DNA of 64,000 nucleotides, taken from assembly GCA_040772005.1 (NCBI GenBank), contig JAXGYZ010000002.1:806001-870000 (forward strand). Direction: 5' to 3'. The DNA comes from MWBF01 sp040772005 (lineage in GTDB: Bacteria > Chloroflexota > Anaerolineae > CG2-30-64-16). A program made the position numbers and the translations under genes. This document shows positions 42,299 through 51,084 of this stretch, in pieces; position 1 is the stretch's first letter, and every line of letters starts with the position of its first letter. Below the pieces are notes generated by a model. It was not told where the DNA came from. It did not search any database and saw only the letters and a list, made by a program, of their open reading frames with translations.

Positions 42299-45215
42299 GG
42301 CCAGACACACCGGAACGCAACCTGCCCCGACGGGCCGGCCGCGCGGCCGCCGGATTGTGCGCCGCCACGCCGAGCTTGCCACGCTGACCGAGATTGGCCG
42401 CGCCATCGTGCAGGCGCAGTTGGATGAAGACGCGCTGTGCGAGTTCATCTACCAGCTTGCCGGGCGCATTGTCCCCACCGATAACTTCCAATTGGGCCTC
42501 TTCGAGGAGGGCCGCTACCGCATCAAGGTGTGGGTGCGCGACGGCCAGCGCCAGCCCCCGGCGACCTTCCCGCTCACGCCGGGCCAGGGCATCATCGGCT
42601 GGCTGGCCGCGACGGGTCAGTCGCTGCTCGTGAATGACTTCCTCACGGAGATGGACAGCCTGCCCGCCCGGCCCACGTATATCAGCCAGAATCCGCCCCG
42701 TTCTGCGGTGTTCCTGCCCCTGGTGGCCGGCGCAACGACCATCGGCGCGCTATCCATCCAGAGTCCCGCGCCCCATGCCTTCACCGAGGACCATCTGCGC
42801 CTGCTCGGCATCCTGGCGAATCAGTCGGCGGCGGCGTTGAGCACCGCGCGGCTCTACCGGCACAACGAGCGCCGCCTCAACGACCTGATGACCATCTCCG
42901 AGGTAGGCCGCAAGTTGACCAGCATCCTCGATCTGGACTTGCTGCTGACGCAGGTCGTCGAGCTGATTCGGTCGCGCTTTGGCTATTACCACGTGCAGAT
43001 CTTCCTGGTGGAGGCGGGCAGCGACCGGGCGCTTTTCAAGGCATCCAGCGGCCACCAGATTGGCTCCAGCCAGCTTGCCCAGAAGTGGCTGCGCGAGGGC
43101 CGCTCCATGCACATCGGGCGGGAGGGCATCATCGGCTGGGTCGCGCAGCACGGCGAGCCGCTCATGGCGAACGATGTCTCTGCGGAGCCGCTGTATATCC
43201 CGGACGACCCGCGGCTGCTGCCCGACACGCGCGCGGAGCTGGCCGTCCCGCTGATCGTCGAAGAGCGCGTGATCGGCGTGCTGGATGTGCAGAGCACGCA
43301 GCGCGATGCGTTTGGGCCGGATGACCTGTTCATCCTGCGCACGCTGGCCGACCAGGTGGCCGTGGCCGTGAACTCAGCGCGCGCGTATGAAGCGCAGCGT
43401 GAAGAGGCCTGGGTCACAACGGTGCTGCTCCAGGTGGCGGAGGCGACCAGCCAGGCCGAGAACGTCAACGAGGTGCTCGACACCGCGACCCGCGTCACGG
43501 CCATGCTGGCGGGTGTGGAATCAACCGCCATCTGGCTGCGGGATGACGACAGCGAGGTGTTCGAGTTCGGCGCTTCCTTCGGGCTGGCGTGGGAGCGCGT
43601 GCTGGCAGACGATGTGCCGGCTGAGGACGCGTTCATGCTGGACGAGCTGACGGCGCGGCTGCGCCTGCCGCCGGGCGCATGGGATGCGGTGGACCGGCTG
43701 CGCGCGGAGCGGACGGCGGTGGTCATCGATGATATCACCGCCCTACCGCCGGCCTTCCGCGAGGTGTGTCCCGGCGATACGGTTGCACTGCTGCCCATGC
43801 TGAACAAGGGACAGGTGTTTGGCGTCATGGGCGCCAGCTTCAAGCGGGAGCTGGCCCCGGCCCTCGACGAGCGGCGGCTCGCAATGTTGAGCGGCATCGC
43901 GCACCAGGTTGCCGCAGCCGTGGATAACAGCCGCCTGACTGCGCTGCGCGAGGAGGAGGTGTGGACCTCCACCGTGCTGCTCCAGGTGGCCGATGCCATC
44001 CGCCGCCTCCAGGCGGTCGAGGTGACGCTGGAGCAGGTCGCCCGGCTCGTGCCTGCATTGACAGGCGTGGACCGCTGCGTCGCCCTCTTGCTAGACGATA
44101 CGGGCAACTACCGCGTGCGCACTGTCCATGCCCTGCGCGACGGGCTGGCCGAGGCGTACATGGGCGCGGTCATCCGGCCCGGCGAACTGCCGCTGCTCGA
44201 CGACGCCTGCCGGCTGGGGCAACCGCTGGTCGTCAACGACACGGTGGGCAACCCCCGCGTGCCTGCCGAGTGGCATGCGCTGTACGGCAGCCGCACGATT
44301 CTGACCGTGCCGCTGCTGGTGGCCGATGAGCCGATCGGCGCATTCCTGGCTGATGACGTGCAGGGCACACACATCTTCAGCCCGCGACGCGTCCGTATTG
44401 TTACCGGCATCGCGAACCAGGCGGCCATCGCCATCGAGAATGCGCGGCTGCAGGCGCAAGAAGCCCGCCGCGCGCAGCTCGCCCGGGAGCTGGAGCTGGC
44501 GCATGACATCCAGCGCAAGCTGCTGCCCGCGGAGGCGCCCACCGTGCCCGGCTACCAGGTCGTGTACCGCTGGCGCTCCGCGCGCGAGGTGGGCGGCGAC
44601 TTCTTCGACTTCGTGCCGCTGGACGAGGACCGGCTGGGGCTGGTCGTGGCCGATGTCGCAGACAAGGGCATTCCTGCCGCGCTCTACATGATGTTCGCGC
44701 GGACCGTGCTGCGCGCGGTCGCGCTCTCCGGCCGCAAGCCGGTCAACGCATTGCAGCGCGCCAACGAACTCATCCTGGCGGAGAGCCAGGCCGATATGTT
44801 CGTAACCGTGTATTACAGCGTCCTGGACAGCCGCAAGCATCTGTTGACCTACGCCAGCGCCGGACACAACCTCGCGCTCTATGCCTCGCAGGAGGCGGGC
44901 AAGATTGAGCCCATGCTGACTGCGGGCATTCCGCTGGGCGTGGTATCGAGGGCCGTGTTCGGGCAGAAGACGCTGCTGCTCGCGCCGGGCGATGTAGTGC
45001 TGTTTTATACGGACGGCGCGGTGGAGGTGCAGAACGCGGAGGGTGAGGAGTTCGGCGCGGAACGGCTCTCTGCGGTCCTGGCTGAGCATCTGACCGAGCC
45101 GGCGGAGGCCATCGCAGAAGCAATCGATGCGGCCGTGCAGGCTTTCGCAGGCGAAGCGGCGCAATATGACGATTTCACGTTGATACTGGTGAAGCGGGAA
45201 CCCGATGCTGATTGA
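42291..45215 (+). CDS. Four-GAF-domain PP2C (SpoIIE/RsbU-type) phosphatase
   Basis: 974 residues from ATG 42291 (AAGGAGGGG upstream). Four GAF domains lie at roughly 20-175, 190-345, 365-525 and 545-695, followed by a coiled linker (ELELAHDIQRKLLPAEA) and a C-terminal PP2C phosphatase. The phosphatase has REVGGDFFDF, VADVADKGIPAALYM, YASAGHNLALY and YDDFTLILVK metal-site residues intact. It should dephosphorylate the STAS antagonist in response to a small ligand or redox signal sensed by the GAFs. No membrane segment is seen, so it is cytosolic. The stop overlaps the PHP gene by 11 bases. Confidence 0.93.
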   Translation: MAEARHTGTQPAPTGRPRGRRIVRRHAELATLTEIGRAIVQAQLDEDALCEFIYQLAGRIVPTDNFQLGLFEEGRYRIKVWVRDGQRQPPATFPLTPGQGIIGWLAATGQSLLVNDFLTEMDSLPARPTYISQNPPRSAVFLPLVAGATTIGALSIQSPAPHAFTEDHLRLLGILANQSAAALSTARLYRHNERRLNDLMTISEVGRKLTSILDLDLLLTQVVELIRSRFGYYHVQIFLVEAGSDRALFKASSGHQIGSSQLAQKWLREGRSMHIGREGIIGWVAQHGEPLMANDVSAEPLYIPDDPRLLPDTRAELAVPLIVEERVIGVLDVQSTQRDAFGPDDLFILRTLADQVAVAVNSARAYEAQREEAWVTTVLLQVAEATSQAENVNEVLDTATRVTAMLAGVESTAIWLRDDDSEVFEFGASFGLAWERVLADDVPAEDAFMLDELTARLRLPPGAWDAVDRLRAERTAVVIDDITALPPAFREVCPGDTVALLPMLNKGQVFGVMGASFKRELAPALDERRLAMLSGIAHQVAAAVDNSRLTALREEEVWTSTVLLQVADAIRRLQAVEVTLEQVARLVPALTGVDRCVALLLDDTGNYRVRTVHALRDGLAEAYMGAVIRPGELPLLDDACRLGQPLVVNDTVGNPRVPAEWHALYGSRTILTVPLLVADEPIGAFLADDVQGTHIFSPRRVRIVTGIANQAAIAIENARLQAQEARRAQLARELELAHDIQRKLLPAEAPTVPGYQVVYRWRSAREVGGDFFDFVPLDEDRLGLVVADVADKGIPAALYMMFARTVLRAVALSGRKPVNALQRANELILAESQADMFVTVYYSVLDSRKHLLTYASAGHNLALYASQEAGKIEPMLTAGIPLGVVSRAVFGQKTLLLAPGDVVLFYTDGAVEVQNAEGEEFGAERLSAVLAEHLTEPAEAIAEAIDAAVQAFAGEAAQYDDFTLILVKREPDAD

Positions 45216-45849
45216 CCTACATGCACATACGCGGCCGTGCTCGCCCTGTTCGGTGCAGACGGCGGACGAACTTATCCAGGCGGCGATGCAGGCCGGACTC
45301 CATGCTATTTGTGTGACCGATCATCTGTATGCGTGGGGCGGCCGCGCAGCACAGGCGCTGGCGCGTGAGCAGTATGGCTTCACCGTGTTTCGCGGGGTCG
45401 AGGCGCGGACGACGCTGGGCGACATCCTGGTGTTCGGGCTGGACGAGGACATCCCCGACGGCGTGGACGGCGTGGAACTGCTGCGCCGCGTGGATGAGCT
45501 CGGCGGGGCCAGCGTGCTCGCCCATCCCTTCCGGCACGGCGGCGGGCTGGCGCTGTGGCAATGGCTCGAAAAGCAGGGCCTGGCGCTGGATGCGAACCTG
45601 GCTGTCCGGCCCGAGTTCGTGCATCTGCACGCCGTCGAGACGTTCAACGGACAGGTGAATGCCGATGAGCTACGGCAGGCCGAGGACCTGGCGCGCATCC
45701 TGGGGCTGCCGGTCGTCGGCGGGTCGGATGCGCACGCGACCGCACAGGTCGGCGCGACGGCGACGGAGTTCGCGCGCCCTGTAGCCGATGAGCGCGAGCT
45801 GGCGCGGGAGATTCGCGAGGGCCGCGTGCGTCCGCGACGGCTGCGGTAG
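45205..45849 (+). CDS. PHP-domain metal-dependent phosphoesterase
   Basis: 214 residues. The PHP metal ligands are visible: LIDLHAHTRPCSPCS, CVTDHLYAW, FRGVEA, LAHPFRHGG and VGGSDAHATAQVG. The family includes histidinol phosphatases, nucleoside phosphatases and tRNA/RNA-processing enzymes, and the substrate cannot be assigned. The ATG overlaps the phosphatase stop, so it is translated with the signalling operon. Confidence 0.85.
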   Translation: MLIDLHAHTRPCSPCSVQTADELIQAAMQAGLHAICVTDHLYAWGGRAAQALAREQYGFTVFRGVEARTTLGDILVFGLDEDIPDGVDGVELLRRVDELGGASVLAHPFRHGGGLALWQWLEKQGLALDANLAVRPEFVHLHAVETFNGQVNADELRQAEDLARILGLPVVGGSDAHATAQVGATATEFARPVADERELAREIREGRVRPRRLR

Positions 45850-45926
45850 TGGATATGCGCCTGATCTGAGACTGGCCCGTCGAGCACCCGCTCGGCGCAG
45901 CTTTATGTTAGTGATAGCCTCCGGCA

Positions 45927-45955
45927 TTGTGTTTGTAGGCCGTTTGTACTAAGAT
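45927..45955 (+). promoter_or_regulatory. Promoter of the small secreted protein gene
   Basis: TTGTGT (45927-45932), 17 bases, TAAGAT (45950-45955). The transcribed leader of about 80 bases contains an eight-base-pair hairpin, CCCCAACA/TGTTGGGG (45988-46018), just before the AGGAGG ribosome-binding site. Confidence 0.5.
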
Positions 45956-46042
45956 GATGGGCAGGTGGCGATGTGCCATCTTAGCCTCCCCAACAACCCT
46001 CTGCCAGACCTGTTGGGGGCACATTCGCAGGAGGATATTCTT

Positions 46043-46654
46043 ATGCGCTACCGCATCCATCCCCCTCGTTCGCTGCTCATCGTGATCGTGACGCTGGTGC
46101 TCTGTCTCTTCGCCACGGGCGCTTCGGTCGCCCAGGACACCGGGCCTGCCTCAGCCCCGGATCCGAGCCTGACAGCCGACCTGGCCGCGCCGGCCGCCAT
46201 CCCGTCCGGCGGGCCTGGATTTTTCTCGCAGTCTGCGCTGACGTTTCAGCCCTACCCCAACCAAACGGTGCCCTTCTCCATCAGCGGTCGCACGTTATAC
46301 AACCCTGACAGCTCCACGCACTACTACGAAGCGCCGGTGAACTTGCCTAACGGAGTGACGATTACCCGGTTCGTTGTCTGGTATACCGACAACAGCACTT
46401 CCAACATGTGGGCGGCGTTAGCTCGCGCAGGCCTGGATGACTCCAGTGTCGCGCAGATCGGGTATGTCGCTTCAACGGACGCCGCAGCGGGTATCCGCTA
46501 CCTGCAGGATACATCGATTGCCACCCCCGTCGTGAACAACGGCTCCTATATGTACTGGGTGGAGGTGGGCTTGCCGCCGAGCTCAGGCGCCGGCATCCTT
46601 TCGTTCCGCATCGATTATCGTTATGGCTCCGCGCTGCCGCTGACATTGAGATAG
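46043..46654 (+). CDS. Small secreted protein of unknown function
   Basis: 203 residues. A signal peptide covers residues 1 to about 31 (RYRIHPPRSLL, a hydrophobic core, then ASVAQ). The mature part begins with a Pro/Ala-rich linker (about 32-55). A beta-rich region with many Tyr and Asn follows (TRFVVWYTDNSTSNMWAAL, GSYMYWVEVGLP, ILSFRIDYRY), which suggests a small beta-sandwich. No family is recognised. It has its own promoter, an AGGAGG ribosome-binding site and a strong terminator, so it is a single-gene unit, possibly well expressed. Confidence 0.75.
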   Translation: MRYRIHPPRSLLIVIVTLVLCLFATGASVAQDTGPASAPDPSLTADLAAPAAIPSGGPGFFSQSALTFQPYPNQTVPFSISGRTLYNPDSSTHYYEAPVNLPNGVTITRFVVWYTDNSTSNMWAALARAGLDDSSVAQIGYVASTDAAAGIRYLQDTSIATPVVNNGSYMYWVEVGLPPSSGAGILSFRIDYRYGSALPLTLR

Positions 46655-46666
46655 GCGTGAATAGCA

Positions 46667-46700
46667 AGACTCCCCGGCTTCTTACGGAGCCGGGGAGTCT
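46667..46700. terminator. Bidirectional terminator between the secreted protein and groL
   Basis: A 13-base-pair stem (AGACTCCCCGGCT/AGCCGGGGAGTCT) around an eight-base loop, between convergent genes. A TTACTCGTTACTCTTTAC string follows, similar to 4190-4238. Confidence 0.8.
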
Positions 46701-46730
46701 GGTTACTCGTTACTCTTTACTTGTTACGGC

Positions 46731-48374
46731 CTAGTACATATCAGGGCTGGGGCCAGCCGGGGCCGCCGGCTTTTCCTTCTCCGGGATGTCGGTGATCAGG
46801 GCCTCGGTGGTCAGGATCATGGCGGCGATGGATGCCGCATTCTCCAGGCCGCCGCGGGTGACCTTCGCCGGGTCGATGATCTGCTTTGCGATCATGTCGC
46901 CGTAGTCTTCCGCCATCACGTCGAAGCCATAGTGCAGGTTGTTGTTTTCCTTCTGCGTGCGGCGCACGTTCTCGACGATGACCGCGCCGTCGTAGCCGGC
47001 GTTCTCAGCGAGCGTGAACATGGGCTCGGGCAGGGCCTTGCGCAGGATCTTGACGCCGGTCAGCACATCGCCTTCCAGGCCGCCTTCGACTGCATCCAGG
47101 GCCGCAATCGCGTTCAGCAGCGCCACACCGCCGCCGGGCACGATGCCTTCCTCAACCGCCGCGCGGGTCGCGCTCAGTGCGTCCTCGACCCGGTGCTTCT
47201 TTTCCTTCAGCTCGACCTCGGTGCCGGCGCCGACACGGATGATCGCGACGCCGCCCGCCAGCCGGGCCAGCCGCTCCTGCAGCTTTTCCTTGTCGTAGTC
47301 GCTGGTGGAGTTCTCGATCTCGACGCGAATCTGCTCGATCCGGCCGCGGATGAGTTCGCCCTCGCCCTTGCCGCCGACGATGGTGGTGTTGTCCTTGTCC
47401 GAGATGACCTTGTCGGCCTGGCCGAGGTCGCTGATCAGCGCGCTCTCGAGCTTCTTGCCGAGCTTCTCGGTGATGACGGTGCCGCCGGTCAGCACGGCGA
47501 TGTCCTGCAGCATGGCCTCACGGCGATCGCCGAAACCAGGGGCCTTGATCGCCAGACAGTTGAACATGCCGCGCAGCTTGTTCAGCACCAGGGTCGCCAG
47601 CGCTTCGCCGTCCACGTCTTCCGCAATAATCACGACGTCGCGCTTGCCGAGCTGGACCAGCTTCTCCAGGATCGGGACGATGTCCTGCGCCGCGGAGATC
47701 TTCTTGTCGGTGATGAGGATGTACGGGCTGGTGAGCTGGGCCTCCATCGCCTCGGGGTTGGTCATGAAGTACGGGCTCAGGTAGCCGCGGTCGAACTGCA
47801 TGCCTTCGACATACTCGGTCTCGAACAGCAGGCCCTTGGCCTCTTCAACCGTGATGACGCCGTCCTTACCGACCTTGTCCATCACGTCCGCAATGAGGTC
47901 GCCGATTTCCTGATCCTGGGCCGAGATAGCGGCCACGGCGGCGATTTCTTCCTTGGTGGTGATGGCGATGGCCTGGCTGCGGATGTGCTCGGACAGAGCG
48001 GCCACACCCTTGTCGATGCCGCGCTTGAGCAGCATGGGGTTGGCGCCGGCGGCCACGTTCTTCAGGCCCTCGGTCACGATGGCCTGGGCCAGGACGGTCG
48101 CGGTGGTGGTGCCATCACCGGCGATGTCGTTGGTCTTGGTGGCGGCTTCCTTGAGAAGCTGCGCGCCCATGTTCTGGAACGGTTCCTGCAGCTCGATTTC
48201 CTTCGCCACGGTCACGCCGTCGTGCGTGATGGTCGGTGCGCCCCACTTCTTATCGAGGGCCACGTTGCGACCCTTGGGGCCGAGGGTGGACTTAACCGCG
48301 CTTGCGAGCGTGTCAACGCCGATCTTGAGGTTGCGGCGAGCTTCTTCAGAGAAGATCAACTGCTTGGCTGCCAT
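46731..48374 (-). CDS. groL: Chaperonin GroEL
   Basis: 547 residues. It folds substrate proteins inside the GroEL-GroES cage. The start MAAKQLIFSEEARR, ATP site LGPKGRNVALDKKWG and DGTTTATVLAQAI are canonical. The C-terminus ends PAAPAGPSPDMY and lacks the usual GGM repeats. AGGAG precedes the ATG. It follows groS by 66 bases on the same strand and shares its CIRCE-controlled promoter. Confidence 0.98.
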   Translation of the reverse strand: MAAKQLIFSEEARRNLKIGVDTLASAVKSTLGPKGRNVALDKKWGAPTITHDGVTVAKEIELQEPFQNMGAQLLKEAATKTNDIAGDGTTTATVLAQAIVTEGLKNVAAGANPMLLKRGIDKGVAALSEHIRSQAIAITTKEEIAAVAAISAQDQEIGDLIADVMDKVGKDGVITVEEAKGLLFETEYVEGMQFDRGYLSPYFMTNPEAMEAQLTSPYILITDKKISAAQDIVPILEKLVQLGKRDVVIIAEDVDGEALATLVLNKLRGMFNCLAIKAPGFGDRREAMLQDIAVLTGGTVITEKLGKKLESALISDLGQADKVISDKDNTTIVGGKGEGELIRGRIEQIRVEIENSTSDYDKEKLQERLARLAGGVAIIRVGAGTEVELKEKKHRVEDALSATRAAVEEGIVPGGGVALLNAIAALDAVEGGLEGDVLTGVKILRKALPEPMFTLAENAGYDGAVIVENVRRTQKENNNLHYGFDVMAEDYGDMIAKQIIDPAKVTRGGLENAASIAAMILTTEALITDIPEKEKPAAPAGPSPDMY

Positions 48375-48440
48375 TGAATGTCACTCCTGATAAATAATCA
48401 TCTGGTCTCTGCGGGCCGTAAAACCCACAGGGTTCGGTCT

Positions 48441-48728
48441 TTATTCCACGATGGCGAGGATGTCGGACTCGCGCAGGATGAGGACCTTCTTGCCATTCAT
48501 CTTGATCTCGGTCCCGGAGTACTTCGCGTACAGGACCTTGTCACCGACTTTGACTTCCATCTTGATGTAGTCGCCGTCATCGTCCATGCGGCCGGGGCCG
48601 GCGGCGATGACAGTGCCCTGCTGCGGCTTCTCTTTGGCGGTCTCCGGCAGGATGATGCCACCGGCGGTGACTTCTTCCTGCTCCGTCGGCTCAACAACCA
48701 GACGATCGGCGAGCGGCTTGAGATTCAT
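48441..48728 (-). CDS. groS: Co-chaperonin GroES
   Basis: 95 residues: LKPLADRLVVEPTEQEE, the mobile loop TAGGIILPETAKEKP and the C-terminal GTEIKMNGKKVLILRESDIL are standard. It caps the GroEL ring. GGGAGG lies upstream of the ATG. It is the first gene of the groSL operon. Confidence 0.98.
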   Translation of the reverse strand: MNLKPLADRLVVEPTEQEEVTAGGIILPETAKEKPQQGTVIAAGPGRMDDDGDYIKMEVKVGDKVLYAKYSGTEIKMNGKKVLILRESDILAIVE

Positions 48729-48796
48729 AGTCCAATAGCCTCCCTGGAAAAGATGTGGCCCAATCAGGTTGGGCAGATATCACGACATGCTGTGAT

Positions 48797-48823
48797 TTAG
48801 CACTCTCGCTATCTGAGTGCTAA
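48797..48823. promoter_or_regulatory. CIRCE operator (HrcA site)
   Basis: TTAGCACTC-N9-GAGTGCTAA, a perfect match to the CIRCE consensus. It covers the expected transcription start of groS, so HrcA binding would block initiation. No hrcA is in the window. Confidence 0.97.
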
Positions 48824-48832
48824 GCAAGCCGG

Positions 48833-48861
48833 ATTTTACCCAATAGAAGGGAACTCGTCAA
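48833..48861 (-). promoter_or_regulatory. groSL promoter
   Basis: On the minus strand TTGACG (48856-48861), a 17-base spacer and TAAAAT (48833-48838). The CIRCE lies ten bases downstream of the -10. Confidence 0.85.
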
Positions 48862-48876
48862 ATTCGAGGGGGGTGC

Positions 48877-50328
48877 TTATTTGGGGTTGCGCTTAGGAGA
48901 GGCGCGTTTGACCGCCCGCTCCTGACTTTCACTGCCTCGATAGGGAGGAGCATTAAGATAAACGATTCGCCCACGTTTCAGGTCACTCATACGACTTGCG
49001 ATATGAGGGTCAAGTTCCTCCAGTGTTTGATGGGTTGTGATGATTGTTGGTAGCTTGGTCACGTAGCGATGATTCATAAGCTGAAAGAGTTTCTCTTTGG
49101 CCCAGAGTGTTGCATTCTCGGTTCCCAGGTCATCAAGCACCAGCAACCAGACAGCTTTGATCTGTTCAAATGCTCTATCAAGTGAAATTGTGCTGGTGGG
49201 CGCAAATGTGCTACGCAGATGATCAAGTAGATCTGGAACTACCACGAGCATGGGTGATGGTTTTCCCTGTTCAACTTGGTAATTGGCGATTGCGGAAGCT
49301 AAGTGCGTCTTCCCAGATCCATATGTACCACTGAAGATAAGCCAACCGCTGGGATCTGCGGCATACTCTCGTGCTTGCTCCAGCGCATCTCGTAAGCCTT
49401 TCCGCTGTTCAGCCAACATTTCATCTTCGAGCCGCATTGAGAAGTTTTCTAAACTGTTTTCGGTGTACAAAGCAAGGGCGTTTAAATCACGGACACCCCG
49501 GTTTGCGGTGCCTATCAGACTTTGGCTACCTCCCCGAAAGTCGGGTGCATCAATCTCGACTAGCTGAGACAGATCGAGATCTGCGAGACGCGATGAAATG
49601 CGAGGGTCAATCTCTTCCAACCGCAGATTTGAAGTCATCACTGTAGCGAGCTGTGCATTGTAGCGGTAGTTGATGATCTGAAACAGCTTTTCCTGTGCCC
49701 AAGCTGTGCTGTTGTGTGCGCCAAGATCGTCCAGGACCAACAGTGGCGCTTCGCGGATGGTATCGAGTCGTTCATCCACACCGGTCTCGCTGTTCGGTGC
49801 ATACGCAGCACGCAGGTGATCTAGCAGGTCAGGCACGACTACGAACATGACCGGCCGGCCCAACGCAAGGTTGTAGTTGGCGATAGCCGCTGCCAGATGA
49901 GTTTTGCCGGAACCATAACCACCTAGCAACACAATCCATCCTCGGGGCTGTTGAGCGTATGCATAGCATGCTTCGTAGGCCCCCCGCAGGGAGGCGCGTA
50001 CCGCTGATGGCCCGCCGATACCATCGGGCAGGAATGAGTCGAAAGTGAAACGTTCAAGCGCGGCAAGGTTGCTGATGTCACGCAACGTGCGCGTGCGTTC
50101 GACAATCAGACGAGCTTCTGTACAGCGGCAAGGCACGAGCCGGTTGAAGCGTGGATCCCCGGGCGGCACGTCGTAGATCAGGAAGCCCTTGCCTTTGCAG
50201 ATGGGACAAGTATCGGGTTTGGGTGCGAGTGGATCACGCAATGATTTGGCTCCCCTTTGTTGAGGGAGTTCGCCGGTCTTGCGTTGTTCGTTTCCATAGT
50301 TGTCGAGCAAGTCACTGAGTGGTTTCAT
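48877..50328 (-). CDS. DnaC/DnaI-like helicase loader with two complete AAA+ domains
   Basis: 483 residues. A zinc-ribbon-like C41-x2-C44 ... C67-x-C69 N-terminus resembles DnaI. Two DnaC-type AAA+ domains follow. The first has GGYGSGKT (136-143), LLVLDDLG (196-203), sensor-1 TSN (232-234) and Arg finger SSR (245-247). The second has GTYGSGKT (334-341), LLVLDDLG (395-402) and ASR (444-446), but the sensor-1 Asn is replaced in TTHQ (His433). The two share long stretches (VVVPDLLDHLR, AKEKLFQ/AQEKLFQ), so they arose by duplication. Usual loaders have one AAA+ and about 250-310 residues. It is last in a dnaB-dnaD-loader operon, and its second half is visibly less GC-rich than its neighbours. Confidence 0.88.
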   Translation of the reverse strand: MKPLSDLLDNYGNEQRKTGELPQQRGAKSLRDPLAPKPDTCPICKGKGFLIYDVPPGDPRFNRLVPCRCTEARLIVERTRTLRDISNLAALERFTFDSFLPDGIGGPSAVRASLRGAYEACYAYAQQPRGWIVLLGGYGSGKTHLAAAIANYNLALGRPVMFVVVPDLLDHLRAAYAPNSETGVDERLDTIREAPLLVLDDLGAHNSTAWAQEKLFQIINYRYNAQLATVMTSNLRLEEIDPRISSRLADLDLSQLVEIDAPDFRGGSQSLIGTANRGVRDLNALALYTENSLENFSMRLEDEMLAEQRKGLRDALEQAREYAADPSGWLIFSGTYGSGKTHLASAIANYQVEQGKPSPMLVVVPDLLDHLRSTFAPTSTISLDRAFEQIKAVWLLVLDDLGTENATLWAKEKLFQLMNHRYVTKLPTIITTHQTLEELDPHIASRMSDLKRGRIVYLNAPPYRGSESQERAVKRASPKRNPK

Positions 50329-50339
50329 CGTTTCACCTG

Positions 50340-51080
50340 CTACTTGTTGCCAGGTTTCCTTTCACTATAACGACGGACCAGAGTTTCATTGTCCGGCCGA
50401 TACTCAGGACTTCGTTCAGTGCGATCTCGTCCTTCGTCACGCCACCGTTCTAAAATACGTAGAATGTAGCGCCAGCTCCGCTTGTTCAGGCTGACTGCCT
50501 CGCGAAACGCGTCGGCGATCCACTCGGCCGGGAAGTGCTTCTCCGCGTCGCGCAGTTCCTCGGCAATCATCGGCGTCAACATGCCGATGTTCTGCTCGTA
50601 CAGCACGAAGATGGTGGGCCGCTCCACCTGGAGCTGCAGGTCCTCGCTCACATCGGCCTGCAGGTCCAGCTCGCCGGCGCGCAGCCTCTCCAACACCTCG
50701 CGGCCGTTGGCGCTGTTGATCATGTACCAGTCTTCAGGGGTGTCCGCGGCGGCTCCGCGGCGCACCGTCGTGTGCAGCAGCGCGCCGCGCGCACAGGCGC
50801 GTTCCAGCGCGTCGCGCAGCACGTCCTCGCCGCTGAGCTTCGGCGTTGCCAGCCCGTCCAGCAAGCGCTGGTCGGCCAGCAGCTCGTCCAGCCGGGCATA
50901 GCGCAGCACCCCGCGCTTTTTGCCGATCAACCAGAACAGGTGCAGGATGACCTTCAGCTCGGCCAGGTTGTCCACCAGCGGCAGCAGCTCACTGAAGAAC
51001 TGGTTCGGCACCGGCGTCGTGCTCAGCTTACCGGCCGGGAAGCCGGCGAACCCCTGCATCTGCTTGCGCGCGGGACTCAT
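50340..51080 (-). CDS. DnaD-like primosomal protein
   Basis: 246 residues. The N-terminal winged-helix-like half (LVDNLAELKVILHLFWLIGKKRG) is followed by a DnaD/DnaB2 C-terminal domain: LYEQNIGMLTPMIAEELRDAEK and the hallmark YILRILERW near residue 215. In Bacillus, DnaD and DnaB2 domain proteins recruit the helicase loader to origins. Lying between dnaB and the loader gene, with 4 and 11 bases separating them, it is almost certainly part of replication initiation or restart. Confidence 0.85.
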   Translation of the reverse strand: MSPARKQMQGFAGFPAGKLSTTPVPNQFFSELLPLVDNLAELKVILHLFWLIGKKRGVLRYARLDELLADQRLLDGLATPKLSGEDVLRDALERACARGALLHTTVRRGAAADTPEDWYMINSANGREVLERLRAGELDLQADVSEDLQLQVERPTIFVLYEQNIGMLTPMIAEELRDAEKHFPAEWIADAFREAVSLNKRSWRYILRILERWRDEGRDRTERSPEYRPDNETLVRRYSERKPGNK

Positions 51081-51084
51081 CGGC

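Noticed and set aside
48877..50328. IstB-type transposition ATPase
   Set aside because: No IstA transposase or terminal repeats are present. The gene is in an operon with dnaB and a DnaD-like gene and has a DnaI-like zinc N-terminus.
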